A stretch of DNA of 64,000 nt from Pleodorina starrii (taxonomy: Eukaryota; Chlorophyta; Chlorophyceae; Chlamydomonadales; Volvocaceae), in contig BRXU01000001.1 of NCBI GenBank assembly GCA_030267565.1, positions 4,774,001 to 4,838,000 on the forward strand. Reading direction: 5' to 3'. Below, one piece after another: positions 12,326-31,131 of the stretch (position 1 is its first letter; each line of letters starts with the position of its first letter). A model generated the notes under the pieces. The model had not been told where the DNA came from and did no database searches. It saw only the letters and a program-made list of their open reading frames with translations. The position numbers and the translations under genes are program-made.

Positions 12326-15300
12326 GCGCAGCCTCGACTCATGGGCGCAGCCTCGACCCATGGGCCCAGCCTCGACCCATGGGCCCAGCCTCGACCCATG
12401 GGCCCAGCCTTGACCCAGCGGCCCAGCCTCGGCCCATGGGCCCAGCCTCGGCCCATGGGCCCAGCCTCGGCCCATGGGCCCAGCCTCGGCCCATGGGCCC
12501 AGCCTCGGCCCATGGGCCCAGCCTCGGCCCATGGGCCCAGCCTCGGCCCATGGGCCCAGCCTCGACCCATGGGCCCAGCCTCGACCCATGGGCCCAGCCT
12601 CGACCCATGGGCCCAGCCTCGGCCCATGGGCCCAGCCTCGGCCCATGGGCCCAGCCTCGGCCCATGGGCCCAGCCTCGACCCATGGGCCCAGCCTCGACC
12701 CATGGGCCCAGCCTCGGCCCATGGGCCCAGCCTCGGCCCATGGGCCCAGCCTCGACCCATGGGCCCGGCCTCGACCCATGGGCCCAGCCTCGACCCATGG
12801 GCCCAGCCTCGGCCCATGGGCCCAGCCTCGGCCCATGGGCCCAGCCTCGACCCATGGGCCCAGCCTCGACCCATGGGCCCAGCCTCGACCCATGGGCCCA
12901 GCCTCGACCCATGGGCCCAGCCTCGACCCATGGGCCCAGCCTCGACCCATGGGCCCAGCCTCGACCCATGGGCCCAGCCTCGACCCATGGGCCCAGCCTC
13001 GACCCATGGGCCCAGCCTCGACCCATGGGCCCAGCCTCGACCCATGGGCCCAGCCTCGGCCCATGGGCCCAGCCTCGGCCCATGGGCCCAGCCTCGGCCC
13101 ATGGGCCCAGCCTCGGCCCATGGGCCCAGCCTCGACCCATGGGCCCAGCCTCGACCCATGGGCCCAGCCTCGACCCATGGGCCCAGCCTCGGCCCATGGG
13201 CCCAGCCTCGGCCCATGGGCCCAGCCTCGGCCCATGGGCCCAGCCTCGACTCATGGGCCCAGCCTCGACCCATGGGCCCAGCCTCGGCCCATGGGCCCAG
13301 CCTCGGCCCATGGGCCCAGCCTCGACCCAGGGGCCCAGCCTCGACCCATGGGCCCAGCCTCGACCCATGGGCCCAGTCTCGACCCATGGGCCCAGTCTCG
13401 ACACATGGGCCCAGCCTCGACCCATGGGCCCAGCCTCGACCCATGGGCCCAGCCTCGACCCATGGGCCCAGCCTCGACCCATGGGCCCAGCCTCGACCCA
13501 GGGGCCCAGCCTCGACCCAGGGGCCCAGCCTCGACTCATGGGCGCAGCCTCGACCCATGGGCCCAGCCTCGACCCATGGGCCCAGCCTCGGCCCAAGGGG
13601 CCAGCCTCGGCCCGTGGGCCCAGCCTCGACCCATGGGCCCAGCCTCGACCCATGGGCCCAGCCTCGTCCCAGGGGCCCAGCCTCGGCCCATGGGCCCGGC
13701 CTCGGCCCGTGGGCCCAGCCTCGGCCCATGGGCCCAGCCTTGACCCATGGGCCCAGCCTCGACCCATGGGCGCAGCCTCGACCCATGGGCGCAGCCTCGA
13801 CCCATGGGCCCAGCCTCGACCCATGGGCGCAGCCTCGACCCATGGGCCCAGCCTCGACCCATGGGCCCAGCCTCGACCCATTGGCCCAGCCTCGACCCAT
13901 GGGCCCAGTCTCGACCCATGGGCCCAGCCTCGACCCATGGGCCCAGCCTCGACCCATGGGCCCAGTCTCGACCCATGGGCCCAGCCTCGACCCATGGGCC
14001 CAGCCTCGACCCATGGGCCCAGCCTCGACCCAGGGGCCCAGTCTCGACCCAGGGGCCCAGTCTCGACCCAGGGGCCCAGCCTCGACCCATCGGCCCAGTC
14101 CGACCCAGGGGCCCAGCCTCGACCCAGGGGCCCAGCCTCGACCCAGGGGCCCAGCCTCGGCCCATGGGCCCAGCCTCGACCCAGGGGCCCAGCCTCGTCC
14201 CAGGGGCCCAGCCTCGGCCCATGGGCCCAGCCTCGACCCATGGGCGCAGCCTCGACTCATGGGCGCAGCCTCGACCCATGGGCCCAGCCTCGACCCATGG
14301 GCCCAGCCTCGACCCATGGGCCCAGCCTTGACCCAGCGGCCCAGCCTCGGCCCATGGGCCCAGCCTCGGCCCATGGGCCCAGCCTCGGCCCATGGGCCCA
14401 GCCTCGGCCCATGGGCCCAGCCTTGACCCAGCGGCCCAGCCTCGGCCCATGGGCCCAGCCTCGGCCCATGGGCCCAGCCTCGGCCCATGGGCCCAGCCTC
14501 GGCCCATGGGCCCAGCCTCGACCCATGGGCCCAGCCTCGACCCATGGGCCCAGCCTCGACCCATGGGCCCAGCCTCGACCCATGGGCCCAGCCTCGACCC
14601 ATGGGCCCAGCCTCGGCCCATGGGCCCAGCCTCGGCCCATGGGCCCAGCCTCGGCCCATGGGCCCAGCCTCGGCCCATGGGCCCAGCCTCGGCCCATGGG
14701 CCCAGCCTCGACCCATGGGCCCAGCCTCGACCCATGGGCCCAGCCTCGGCCCATGGGCCCAGCCTCGGCCCATGGGCCCAGCCTCGACCCATGGGCCCAG
14801 CCTCGGCCCATGGGCCCAGCCTCTGCCCATGGGCCCAGCCTCGGCCCATGGGCCCAGCCTCGACCCATGGGCCCAGCCTCGACCCGTGGGCCCAGCCTCG
14901 ACCCATGGGCCCAGCCTCGACCCATGGGCCCAGCCTCGACCCGTGGGCCCAGCCTCGACCCATGGGCCCAGCCTCGACCAATGGGCCCAGCCTCGACCCA
15001 TGGGCCCAGCCTCGACCCAGGGGCCCAGCCTCGACCCAGGGGCCCAGCCTCGACCCATCGGCCCAGCCTCGACCCATGGGCCCAGCCTCGGCCCATGGGC
15101 CCAGCCTCGACCCATGGGCCCAGCCTCGGCCCATGGGCCCAGCCTCGGCCCATGGGCCCAGCCTCGACCCATGGGCGCAGCCTCGGCCCATGGGCGCAGC
15201 CTCGGCCCATGGGCCCAGTCTCGACCCATGGGCCCAGCCTCGACCCATGGGCCCAGCCTCGACCCATGGGCCCAGCCTCGACCCATGGGCCCAGCCTCGA

Positions 15301-16998
15301 CCCATGGGCCCAGCCTCGGCCCATGGGCCCAGCCTCGGCCCATGGGCCCAGCCTCGACCCATGGGCCCAGCCTCGACCCATGGGCCCAGCCTCGGCCCAT
15401 GGGCCCAGCCTCGACCCATGGGCCCAGCCTCGACCCATGGGCCCAGCCTCGGCCCAGGGGCCCAGCCTCGACCCATGGGCCCAGCCTCGGCCCATGGGCC
15501 CAGCCTCGACCCATGGGCCCAGCCTCGACCCATGGGCCCAGCCTCGACCCATGGGCCCAGCCTCGGCCCATGGGCCCAGCCTCGGCCCATGGGCCCAGCC
15601 TCGGCCCATGGGCCCAGCCTCGACCCATGGGCCCAGCCTCGACCCATGGGCCCAGCCTCGGCCCATGGGCCCAGCCTCGGCCCATGGGCCCAGCCTCGAC
15701 CCATGGGCCCGGCCTCGACCCATGGGCCCAGCCTCGACCCATGGGCCCAGCCTCGGCCCATGGGCCCAGCCTCGGCCCATGGGCCCAGCCTCGACCCATG
15801 GGCCCAGCCTCGACCCATGGGCCCAGCCTCGACCCATGGGCCCAGCCTCGACCCATGGGCCCAGCCTCGACCCATGGGCCCAGCCTCGACCCATGGGCCC
15901 AGCCTCGACCCATGGGCCCAGCCTCGACCCATGGGCCCAGCCTCGACCCATGGGCCCAGTCTCGACCCATGGGCCCAGTCTCGACACATGGGCCCAGCCT
16001 CGACCCATGGGCCCAGCCTCGACCCATGGGCCCAGCCTCGACCCATGGGCCCAGCCTCGACCCATGGGCCCAGCCTCGACCCAGGGGCCCAGCCTCGACC
16101 CAGGGGCCCAGCCTCGACTCATGGGCGCAGCCTCGACCCATGGGCCCAGCCTCGACCCATGGGCCCAGCCTCGACCCATGGGCCCAGCCTCGGCCCATGG
16201 GCCCAGCCTCGGCCCATGGGCCCAGCCTCGGCCCATGGGCCCAGCCTCGGCCCATGGGCCCAGCCTCGGCCCATGGGCCCAGCCTCGACCCATGGGCCCA
16301 GCCTCGACCCATGGGCCCAGCCTCGGCCCATGGGCCCAGCCTCGACCCATGGGCCCAGCCTCGGCCCATGGGCCCAGCCTCTGCCCATGGGCCCAGCCTC
16401 TGCCCATGGGCCCAGCCTCGACCCATGGGCCCAGCCTCGACCCATGGGCCCAGCCTCGACCAATGGGCCCAGCCTCGACCCATGGGCCCAGCCTCGACCC
16501 ATGGGCCCAGCCTCGACCCGTGGGCCCAGCCTCGACCCATGGGCCCAGCCTCGACCCATGGGCCCAGCCTCGACCCATGGGCCCAGCCTCGACCCAGGGG
16601 CCCAGCCTCGACCCATCGGCCCAGCCTCGACCCATCGGCCCAGCCTCGACCCATCGGCCCAGCCTCGACCCAGGGGCCCAGCCTCGGCCCAGGGGCCCAG
16701 CCTCGACCCATGGGCCCAGCCTCGGCCCATGGGCCCAGCCTCGGCCCATGGGCCCAGCCTCGGCCCATGGGCCCAGCCTCGACCCATGGGCCCAGCCTCG
16801 ACCCATGGGCCCAGCCTCGACCCATGGGCCCAGCCTCGACCCATGGGCCCAGCCTCGGCCCATGGGCCCAGCCTCGGCCCATGGGCCCAGCCTCGACCCA
16901 TGGGCCCAGCCTCGACCCATGGGCCCAGCCTCGACCCATGGGCCCAGCCTCGACCCATGGGCCCAGCCTCGGCCCATGGGCCCAGTCTCGACCAGCGG

Positions 16999-18444
16999 GT
17001 GGGAGCCTAATTGCTTCCGCCGGGGCGTCTGCCGGGGCGAGGAGAAGGGGGCTGCCGGGACGACTGATGTGGTGCCCCTCAGTGTGGGCTGATGAGGCGT
17101 CGTGGAGATCAGATGGGTCGCGTGTCGGTTTTGCCGCGGGTGCTTGTGCCACGGCCGCAGCGTTGCCTCCTTAGGCAATGGACGTGACACGCAGCACCTT
17201 GGGGCCTGGGCTCGAGATGACGACACGGTGCTGCCCTCCTATGCAGGTCTACGTTGGCCGCTGTCGGGGTGCACTGGTTTAGTGGTGGTTTCCTTTGTGT
17301 GTATACGGTTTCGGGTTTGTTGGTTCTGGTGTCACTCTCCCCGCCGTGTCGGAGGGTCGGTCTTGAATGTTCGGTGTTCAGGATGTTTGCCAGGATGTGG
17401 TTTGTGGTAGGATTCGCTCGGTCTGCCAGCCGTGTAACGGCTCGAGGCGCAGATCCAGTCCAGGCCGCCCTAGGTCGGGAGGGGCGCGAGGGAGTTCGTT
17501 GCGGGCTGAGTAGCAACGGACTCGTGCGCCTGCGTGCATGAGATACAAGACACTCCAAGGCCGGGGGGATTTTGTCGTACGGTACCGCGAGCAGCGCCTC
17601 GAACTCTACGAGGCATGGTTTGTACTTTTGTAACCGACAATGGCGAAGCACGGCTGGCGGGCGGGTACGGGCGGGTGGTCCACGACTGCCATTGCACAGA
17701 TCTATAAGAATGGAGGCGCTACACATGTGCAACACTTATGTACTTAATAGTTGTACATTTTGATGTGCGCAGTATCGCGACTGAGAGATCAGCGTTTGGA
17801 GCAGACGCTAAACGCCAGCCCGTCCAACGTTGCACATACATTCTTAAACAGGTGAAGCTTGGCCTTGCAAGATTGTCTTTGTGGCGCGAACTATTTGCTT
17901 CGCGAGTGAAGATACATGCACTCGGAGTTTTTGGCCCGCGCTTGCCTGCGGCAGGGCCCGCAGGAAAGGCCCTGGCAGTTGTCCGCGGTTAACCGATGAC
18001 CTTCGTGCTAAAGTACCCGACGCCACGTGCGAACTTTTCTGATATGCTATTTTGCAGTTTTTCAAGGCCTTGACAGCGCCTGTCCGTGTGACTGCCATCT
18101 GAGTCACCTTCTAACGGCTTTCACGACTCCGACCCGTTTCCGTGGCCAGGACATCTTCTTAACAAGCTACAATACAAGCTCTGTGAAGCTCGAGAGAATA
18201 CCTCGAGCAGCGAACGCAAAGCAGTCAGCGTGGAACTTGCCAGCGCGAACTTGACGGCTGTGACGCGCGCAGGTCATTTTATTCGGCAGCTGCAGACGCA
18301 ACACCAGCCCTGCGAACAACCTGTTCAAAAACGTCAGTGCGACCCGCCGGCGCGAGCGCCGGCGAGCTCCATCGCGAGGTGTTCGCCTTGACCGTTGAGC
18401 AGGCCATTTACAAAACATAGTAAATTCGGGATACTTCTGCAGTC
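16999..18444. other. Unique DNA between minisatellite and F2KP gene; promoter side of F2KP
   Basis: No convincing coding exon was seen. The first few hundred bases are T/G-rich on the plus strand and may hold a retrotransposon tail (next entry). From about 17,700 the base composition is lower in GC. The last few hundred bases before 18,445 should carry the promoter and 5' leader of the fructose-2,6-bisphosphate gene, but no clear TATA-like box could be fixed. Minus-strand frames that start here and run into the array are chance extensions of the stop-free repeat. Confidence 0.5.
17280..17450 (+). mobile_element. Possible LINE 3' tail remnant
   Basis: The stretch at 17,406-17,443 (GGTAGGAT, then GTCTGCCAGC, then TGTAACGGCT) resembles the 3' end of the LINE remnant on the minus strand at 39,712-39,750 (GGTAGGAT, then GTCCGTCTAGC, then TGTACGGCT). 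The DNA before it is T/G-rich, like the untranslated tail of that element. No reverse transcriptase residues are visible here, so this would be a heavily 5'-truncated copy. The call rests on a short hand alignment. Confidence 0.3.
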
Positions 18445-25173
<6,729 letters not shown>

Positions 25174-25255
25174 GGGGAGGAATGGGTGTCGGGGGCCGGT
25201 TGGGCGGGAGAATTAATTGCTGGCGATGCGGCCCTGTTTGATGCGGCCGGAACGG

Positions 25256-25260
25256 TGTAA
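25256..25260 (+). terminator. TGTAA polyadenylation signal candidate for F2KP
   Basis: TGTAA, the usual volvocine polyadenylation signal, lies 83 bases after the F2KP stop codon. This would give a short 3' untranslated region. Confidence 0.5.
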
Positions 25261-28200
25261 ATGGCGGCTGGCGCAATGGGGGCGGTGTGAAGTAATCGCG
25301 CGCCTGAACGGGGCATCCCCGGTGACAGCGGCATGGTGGGCCGTTCTCCTCCCCTAGTAGGGTGCAGACGAGCTTGGGAGAGCGGGGGGGTGGGCCGAGT
25401 GCTATGTCAGAGGCTGTCGGGCCCGTAGGCCAAATCAGCGGACGACCGGCACGCGTGGGGCTTGTCGTGGCGCCATGGTTTTATGTGATATGGCGGGACT
25501 GTACGGCTTGCAAGGTGATGACTGTACGGCTTGGATGGTGCTGCTTTGTCATGGGTGTATTACGTCCGCCCTGTGTTCCTCCAGGCCCACTGGCCTCAAC
25601 GCGGGGGGTCTTAGTTTGGTTTCAGTAATCGTCACAAGTGGTTGGTCGATTGCCACGGTGTCTGCGGGTTGTCGTCCCTCCAAATGCCAAGAGATGACGA
25701 TAAAAGAGCGTTGCGGAGGTTTGCATGCCGGGAGCACCATCCGTGTGCTTCTTGTTATGTCCGCCTGCTACGGTGTTCATGTTGCGCGGTCGCATGCTCA
25801 TGTGGGACTGGTTCGGGGGGTTGTTACCACCTCATAACGCAGCTTCTGGGCCCGGCGGCTGGGTCCGGCTGAGGTGTGTGATGCTCAGCTGTTGCCGTCG
25901 TGACTTCGTTGTTGCTGACGGTGGTTTTAGTGGTGGTGGTGGTGGTGCGCCGCTGCAGTGCTCGCGTATGCTCGTTTTGATTTGGTGCATCCAAGTGTGC
26001 AGTGCTTGAACCCAATTAGACTTGACTGCATGACTTGACCTAGGCATGAGTGGACTCGCAGAGCCCTTGAGAGGGTCACCATTGCTGGCGACCTGGGGGC
26101 CTTTCTAGCGCCCGTACATTGTGGCGGCCCCACAAAAATTCCTATCGCTGACGGCTTCAATTTTACCCATACATGGTTAGGCAATAAGGAACCACGCGAG
26201 TACGGGGTTAGCAGTAGGGAATCGCACGGATGGTCTTTTGCCGGCTGATGCTAATTGGAGGACGGGTAAGGTTTGTTCCCTGCGTTGGCCCTGCGTTGGG
26301 TAGTGGTTGCATTGGCCACTGTGCTTGTCCGGAGGGCGAGTGGAGGGGCCGTGTGGAGGAGCCCGATGAAGTTGCGGGCCGACGATTTCATGTACGCATG
26401 GTGCTACTGCGGGGGACTGCCGAAATGGGGAAGGGGGAGAGACGGCTGTGGAGCACGCTGTGGCTGAGGCTGTTCTCCACACTATGACTGCATGCATGTT
26501 TGACCGCTTGGAGGCACGCATACGCGTCAAAATTGTAGTAGAAGGGGTCGAGCTGTCCCGTGTATTGTTGTTATAATGTATGTTTGCGCGTCTCGTGTGT
26601 GTGCGTGACTAGGACCGCAGGAGTCGACCAAGAAACAATCTTTTCCGGGAGCATGCGGGGGGCTTCACGTCTAGGGGTACCAGTGGCCGCGAGTGCCATC
26701 GGAAGAAGTGTGTACGATAATGTTGCATGTGGCGGCCGGAGCAAATCACCATGGATGCGCAATACCGTTATTATTTTGGGGGATTCTGATGTTAGCGACG
26801 CCGTGTGGGTTCGCAATTCAGAACGCTAGGGCGCGGGGGAAGCCTTTTCTGGCGCGCTTGCCTCCCGGCCCAGGCCTTCGGGTTCCGCGTGGCTCGTGGA
26901 TCTCGAACAGGCTGCACATGCAGGGTTGTGCGCGGGACAGGCTTCCTCGGGTGCGGGGGTGCGCTGGAAGGAGCTTCTCTTCACTCTGGATGGTGGTCTG
27001 GCTCGCCGTCGTTGCTCTTCTTGTTACATGGGGATGCTGGGCCGAACTCGAGGGTCAGGTCAACGCCGCCTGATCCCAGTTCGCTGTTCGTTCGCATGCA
27101 TGCTGGTGCCTGGTGGTGGCTGCAGCTGTGCGAAGCGGGCGCAGCGGTGCGAGACGGCTCCCCGTCGTCACGCGTTCCCTAATCAGCAGCTACCACGCAA
27201 ACTTTTACAACCGCCTTCCGCAGGCGCGCCAAGCCACCGTCAGCCCCACGAAGCGAGTCTATAAAGAACAATGGAAACCAATGGGGTGCATATATGTTAG
27301 AGCACGTCGGCAGTCGAGTGCAATGCCATGCACACCAAAAGCAGTACGGCAGCGCCGACACACCCCGGCCTCACACCCCTCCGGAGGGAGGGTTGGAACA
27401 CCGTGACCGCACGATGAGCTGCCAGACAACAACGCGAAACACCCAAACCACGCAGTAATGGTGCTGGTAGTGCCTACACAGTGATACCGTAACACTTTTG
27501 TCAAGCAGTACCTACAATATGGACGCATGCAGGAAGCCACGCACAGTGCTGTGGATAAGATACACCACTGACCGGGGCGCGGGCGCTTCGCAGCGCCGCA
27601 ATGCAGCGCTTCACAATCCTCGGAGACGGAACCGGTTGAACACGGCCGTCGGGGCTTGTTCCAGCTGCGTAACACATATACACATTGGGGCCCCCAACCG
27701 CAACGCAAAAGCAGAATCACCCCCGGCGCTGCTTACGCCATTAACATGAGCGCGAACTCCTCACTGCTTTGTAATCAACGTCAGTCTGTTGTCCAAGGAT
27801 TTTGGCCACGTGTGTACGGCGAAAACTGAATCGCCCTTCGTTTGCCCATGCGATGTGGCCGCAGCAATAAACGAATGCGCCCACCCACACGGGCCCGAGC
27901 CAACAAAGCAATCGGTGGTTGTGCATTAACGGTGACACTCGTTCATCCTTCCCTATCTAAGGTCGAAGGGAGCTCCAAAACCGAGCCGAGCCCCTAGAGA
28001 GCAGCCGTGGTCATTGTCGTGGTTTCCGTACTTCACCGAAGACGCGTCAGGTCGGTAATATCGCACGCACGCACACACATGCAGGCAGGATAACCTAGGT
28101 ACACACGGGGCAGACGCATCCGCATACGCTCAACGCCTCAGCGCTTCCTGCGCGCGCCTGAGCACCGGCCGGCCGGGTCCCCCACTCCTCAACCGCAAAC

Positions 28201-28306
28201 CCCGGCCCCGTTGGGCACGGCAACCCGTGCACCATCCCTCCCCAACTCCCACCGCCCCTCGCCCGCCGCCGCCTCCCCCACCTCCCATCCCTCGCCCCTG
28301 GATCCC
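25261..28306. other. Convergent intergenic region between F2KP and the TFIIS-like gene
   Basis: About 3 kb separate the 3' ends of two convergent genes. No exon with protein-like composition and sound splice sites was found on either strand; the frames present are short. A GC-rich block at about 26,820-27,080 stands out by composition but has no recognisable product. Part of this region may be long 3' untranslated sequence. Confidence 0.5.
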
Positions 28307-31131
28307 TCACACGTCGTCCACCTCCCAGCGGTGCCCGCAGCCCAGGCACGTGACCAGGCGGCTGCTGCCCTGGCCGTCCTTGCTGCCCCACGTCTCGCAC
28401 TTGCCAATGTCCCGCCGGCCGCTGTCCAGGTAGTCGCACATGGAGCCGCCACAGCGCCCGCAGCGGTACTCGTTGGTGGACAAGGCGCCGGAGCCGCGAC
28501 CCGCCAACGTCACACGCCGGGTCTCCAACTCCTGCGGCCCGCGGTCAGACGGGTAAGCATGAGTCTGGGTTATGAGGGTATTCGGGGTGCGGGTGAGTCA
28601 GCGTGGGAGCAGGTGGCGTGGGGAACTCCGAACCACGGGTCACATACACCATGAGCGCGCCCGTGCGTGTGCGGCTTGCTGGAATGACCGGAGTAAAGTG
28701 CCAGTCACTCCATTTCCTGCTGCGGGTCAGCGGGGGCGGGGGCGTACCGGTATCGCAAAGGTGGAGCGGCGCAGCGGGTGGCGGGCATTAACATCACACC
28801 CGCTCTGATCACACCCAGCCCGGCCGCACCGCACTGCATTGCACTGCGGGGCTGCAGCGGCTCGCAGGTCCGCGCCGCACCTGCAGTCGCGCGTACTCCT
28901 CCCGCTGCTGCCGGGTGGCCAGCTCCCGGGCGTCCATGGCCACCAGCTGGGAGGGGCGCACCTCTCCGGACAGAACCTGCTGCCGCAGATCGGCGTTGCG
29001 CTTCGGAGCGACAGCACGAGACGGTCGAAGCGGGGCGAGATGAATCGGGGCGGGTCGAACGAATCGGGAGAAGGGACGCATTACGCATGCCATGTAATGC
29101 AGTGGACCCTCGCGATACGGTGCGGTGCGGCGAAAGCACGCGCGCATTCGCAGACCCGCAACCGTGGTAATTAGAACGGCCCGGGGCGAGGGAATGCAAC
29201 GCAGTTACCTGGAATATTACCTGATGAATACCTGATATCTCCAGCAGAGAAAAGCGCGCGGCCGCGTCGCCGCCAACCAACCCCAAACGGACTGGCACAC
29301 GACAGCACAAGACCAACATAGACACACAGCCCGGACAGCACAAAAGATACGATGGCTTACTCACCTGCGTTCAGTGGAGAAAGGAGTCGGAAAGAAGCGA
29401 AGGAAAGGGTGTGAGTAACGGCAATGGGGAGCGGCGATGTGAGCGAGGCAAGGAGCTAACAGGCAGGCAAAGCAACAACACTCGGAAACCCATAAACGAG
29501 CTGGGGCGGCGACGCGGCGCAAAAGAGGGCGGGACGGGAGAGCGGGGCGGATAAGACGGGATACGGAAGGGCAAAAAGTACGACGGCAGGCGGCGGAGGG
29601 CAGGGAAGAAAGGGCAAAAGGAAAAGAGAAAGGCAGAGGGAGCGGCAAGGAGACAAGGCAAGGAGAACGCTAAAGGGACAACCGAAGGCAAGCGGAACGG
29701 AGCGCGGGGTAGAGGGCGGTGGCACAGGCGAAAAGAGGGGAGAAGGGCGGCAGGATGGGAGGTGGCAGAGGCGACGCGACGTCGGATGTCGGGGGGTCAG
29801 GGGGCTGGGTGCGTCGGGGGAAGGAACGGGGGACGGGAGGACGGAAACTAGACGGGGAGATGCCAGGGGGTGGGGGAAGGGGAAGGGGATGCAAACCGGG
29901 GGCGGGCCAACGTGTTGGCTCCCCACCGCACCGGCTGCGCGAGGCACCCACATGCATGAGGGGTACCTCGCTATGGCAAGGTCGCAGGGGTGAGGCTGGG
30001 CGAGAAGCGCCAGTGAGGCACAGAGCATGGGGGATGGGTGGGGACGTCGCGGTGGCAGTCGGGCAGGAGCAAAGCAGGGGCAGGGGTGATTAGAACGGAC
30101 CGGGGCGGGGGTAGGGCAGGAGCAAGGGAGGGGCGGGGCGGGGGTGGAGGCAGGACATGGGCAAGGCAGGGGCAGGGTCGGGAGCGGGGGTAGGGGGCAG
30201 GGCCGCAGCGCGGTGGTGGTCGCAGCGCGACCGCAGATCGTGGGACAGGACCCCCAACAGACCTGCGCCGTTGGGGCCCAAGCGGTCTATCTACCTAGGT
30301 ATTCAGTGGCTGGCTGCTTTGGGTATACCACCACCACCACCACTGGGGGCCGCCGGCGGCCTCGGCCATCGGCCATGCGTGCCGTACCGTACCTTAAGGC
30401 TCGCCACCAGGGTCCGGGCAGCTGCCTTGTACTCCTGTGGGGCCCCGGGTTGGTCCGCGAGCGCGAGCATTGCGCGGCAGGTGCCGTACGGCCGAGTAGG
30501 TTGGCGGGCGGGAGGAGGGCGCTTGCATTGCTAGATGAAATGGCCTGGAAGTACGGTACATGCATTCCGTGTCTTGGCACATTGCCTTCGCACCCCAACA
30601 AATGCCCGCCATAGGGCCACGGCAGAGCTACCCAATGAGGAACGATGTCGCACCTGCCCGGCAACTGATTGGTGGTGGACGAAGAGCTCGCGTTCGACGG
30701 CCTCGGCTACACCTGCGTGGAGGCACCCGAGTCACCGCTGGTCGGGATGCAGGCCAACTGCTCACCCGCGCCGTCGCTGCGCCGTCATCCTATCGCAAAC
30801 ACCAATGCAGCCAACACATTGTGTAACGAAGCCTTTAACGTCCATATCCGGTCATCCTGAATCGCTGCACCGGACGGCCGCGCAAGGCCAGGCAAAACGC
30901 ACCGGGTGCGTCTGCGGGGTAGGCCTCATCTCCAGCGGGCGGCTTCCCCTCTTCCGAATTCAACGTTTGGAGGGCGGACAAGAGCGTCCTGACGCAGTTC
31001 GATCGCAGCGACTGCAGTGCTGCCTCTTGGCCGATGGGGTCCGGAGCCGCGACTGGAGACCCAGAAGCTTTTGAGGATCTTTTTGGAGGTGGCGGCAGGT
31101 TGAGCTCCTTCCAAATTGACTTCCGCTTCAT
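28307..31131 (-). CDS. TFIIS-family transcription elongation factor-like protein (5 exons, >=256 aa)
   Basis: TFIIS binds stalled RNA polymerase II in the nucleus and stimulates cleavage of the backtracked transcript. Exons, 5' to 3': 31131-30903, 30712-30654, 30530-30393, 29000-28881, 28531-28307; phases agree. Residues about 38-180 match the polymerase-binding central domain: LRSNCVRTLLSAL, VAEAVERELFVHH, EYKAAARTLVASLK, then RNADLRQQVLSGEV and MDARELATRQQ. Residues 203-251 form the zinc ribbon with CGRC (206-209) and CLGC (244-247), ending HRWE. The Asp-Glu pair at the hairpin tip of TFIIS is absent; WGSKDGQGSS stands there. No N-terminal TFIIS domain I is visible, and the frame stays open upstream of 31,131, so the true start may be further up. 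The 3' splice site of the third exon is the least certain junction. Confidence 0.8.
29001..30392 (-). other. 1,392-bp intron of the TFIIS-like gene with a long purine-rich strand
   Basis: This phase-0 intron separates SLK from RNADLR within the central domain. Roughly 29,370-30,200 is strongly purine-rich (A/G) on the plus strand, so the transcribed RNA is pyrimidine-rich. No exon was found inside. Confidence 0.6.

Larger units (their letters stand above)
1..16998. repeat. Giant 19-bp minisatellite array (left end outside window)
   Basis: About 890 head-to-tail copies of a 19-bp unit with consensus CCCAGCCTCGRCCCAKGGG. The main variants are A/G in the CGRCCC block and T/G in CAKGGG; rarer ones are GGGCGC for GGGCCC, CAGTCTCG, CATCGG and an 18-bp unit containing CAGTCCG. 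The array stops sharply near 16,998, where unique DNA begins. Because 19 is not a multiple of 3, every frame reads the same 19-residue peptide (MGPASTHGPSLDPWAQPRP) over 57 bp, and the opposite strand reads another stop-free peptide. Frames of up to 3,039 codons therefore arise without selection. The substitutions fall on all three codon positions in turn, which is expected of non-coding satellite. Each T-type unit contains the palindrome CCCATGGG. Confidence 0.97.

Noticed and set aside
1..16998. CRISPR array
   Set aside because: The units are directly adjacent with no spacers, and the genome is eukaryotic.
7973..17092. Open frame of 3,039 codons (+) and several of 1,100-1,850 codons on either strand across the array
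   Set aside because: They follow from a 19-bp unit without stop codons in any frame. Substitutions hit all codon positions equally and the same peptide appears in every frame, so there is no sign of selection for a protein.
14257..17226. Minus-strand frames that begin in unique DNA (17,152 and 17,226) and run into the array
   Set aside because: The unique parts are short, start in different frames and do not look like a signal peptide or known domain. They are chance entries into the stop-free repeat.
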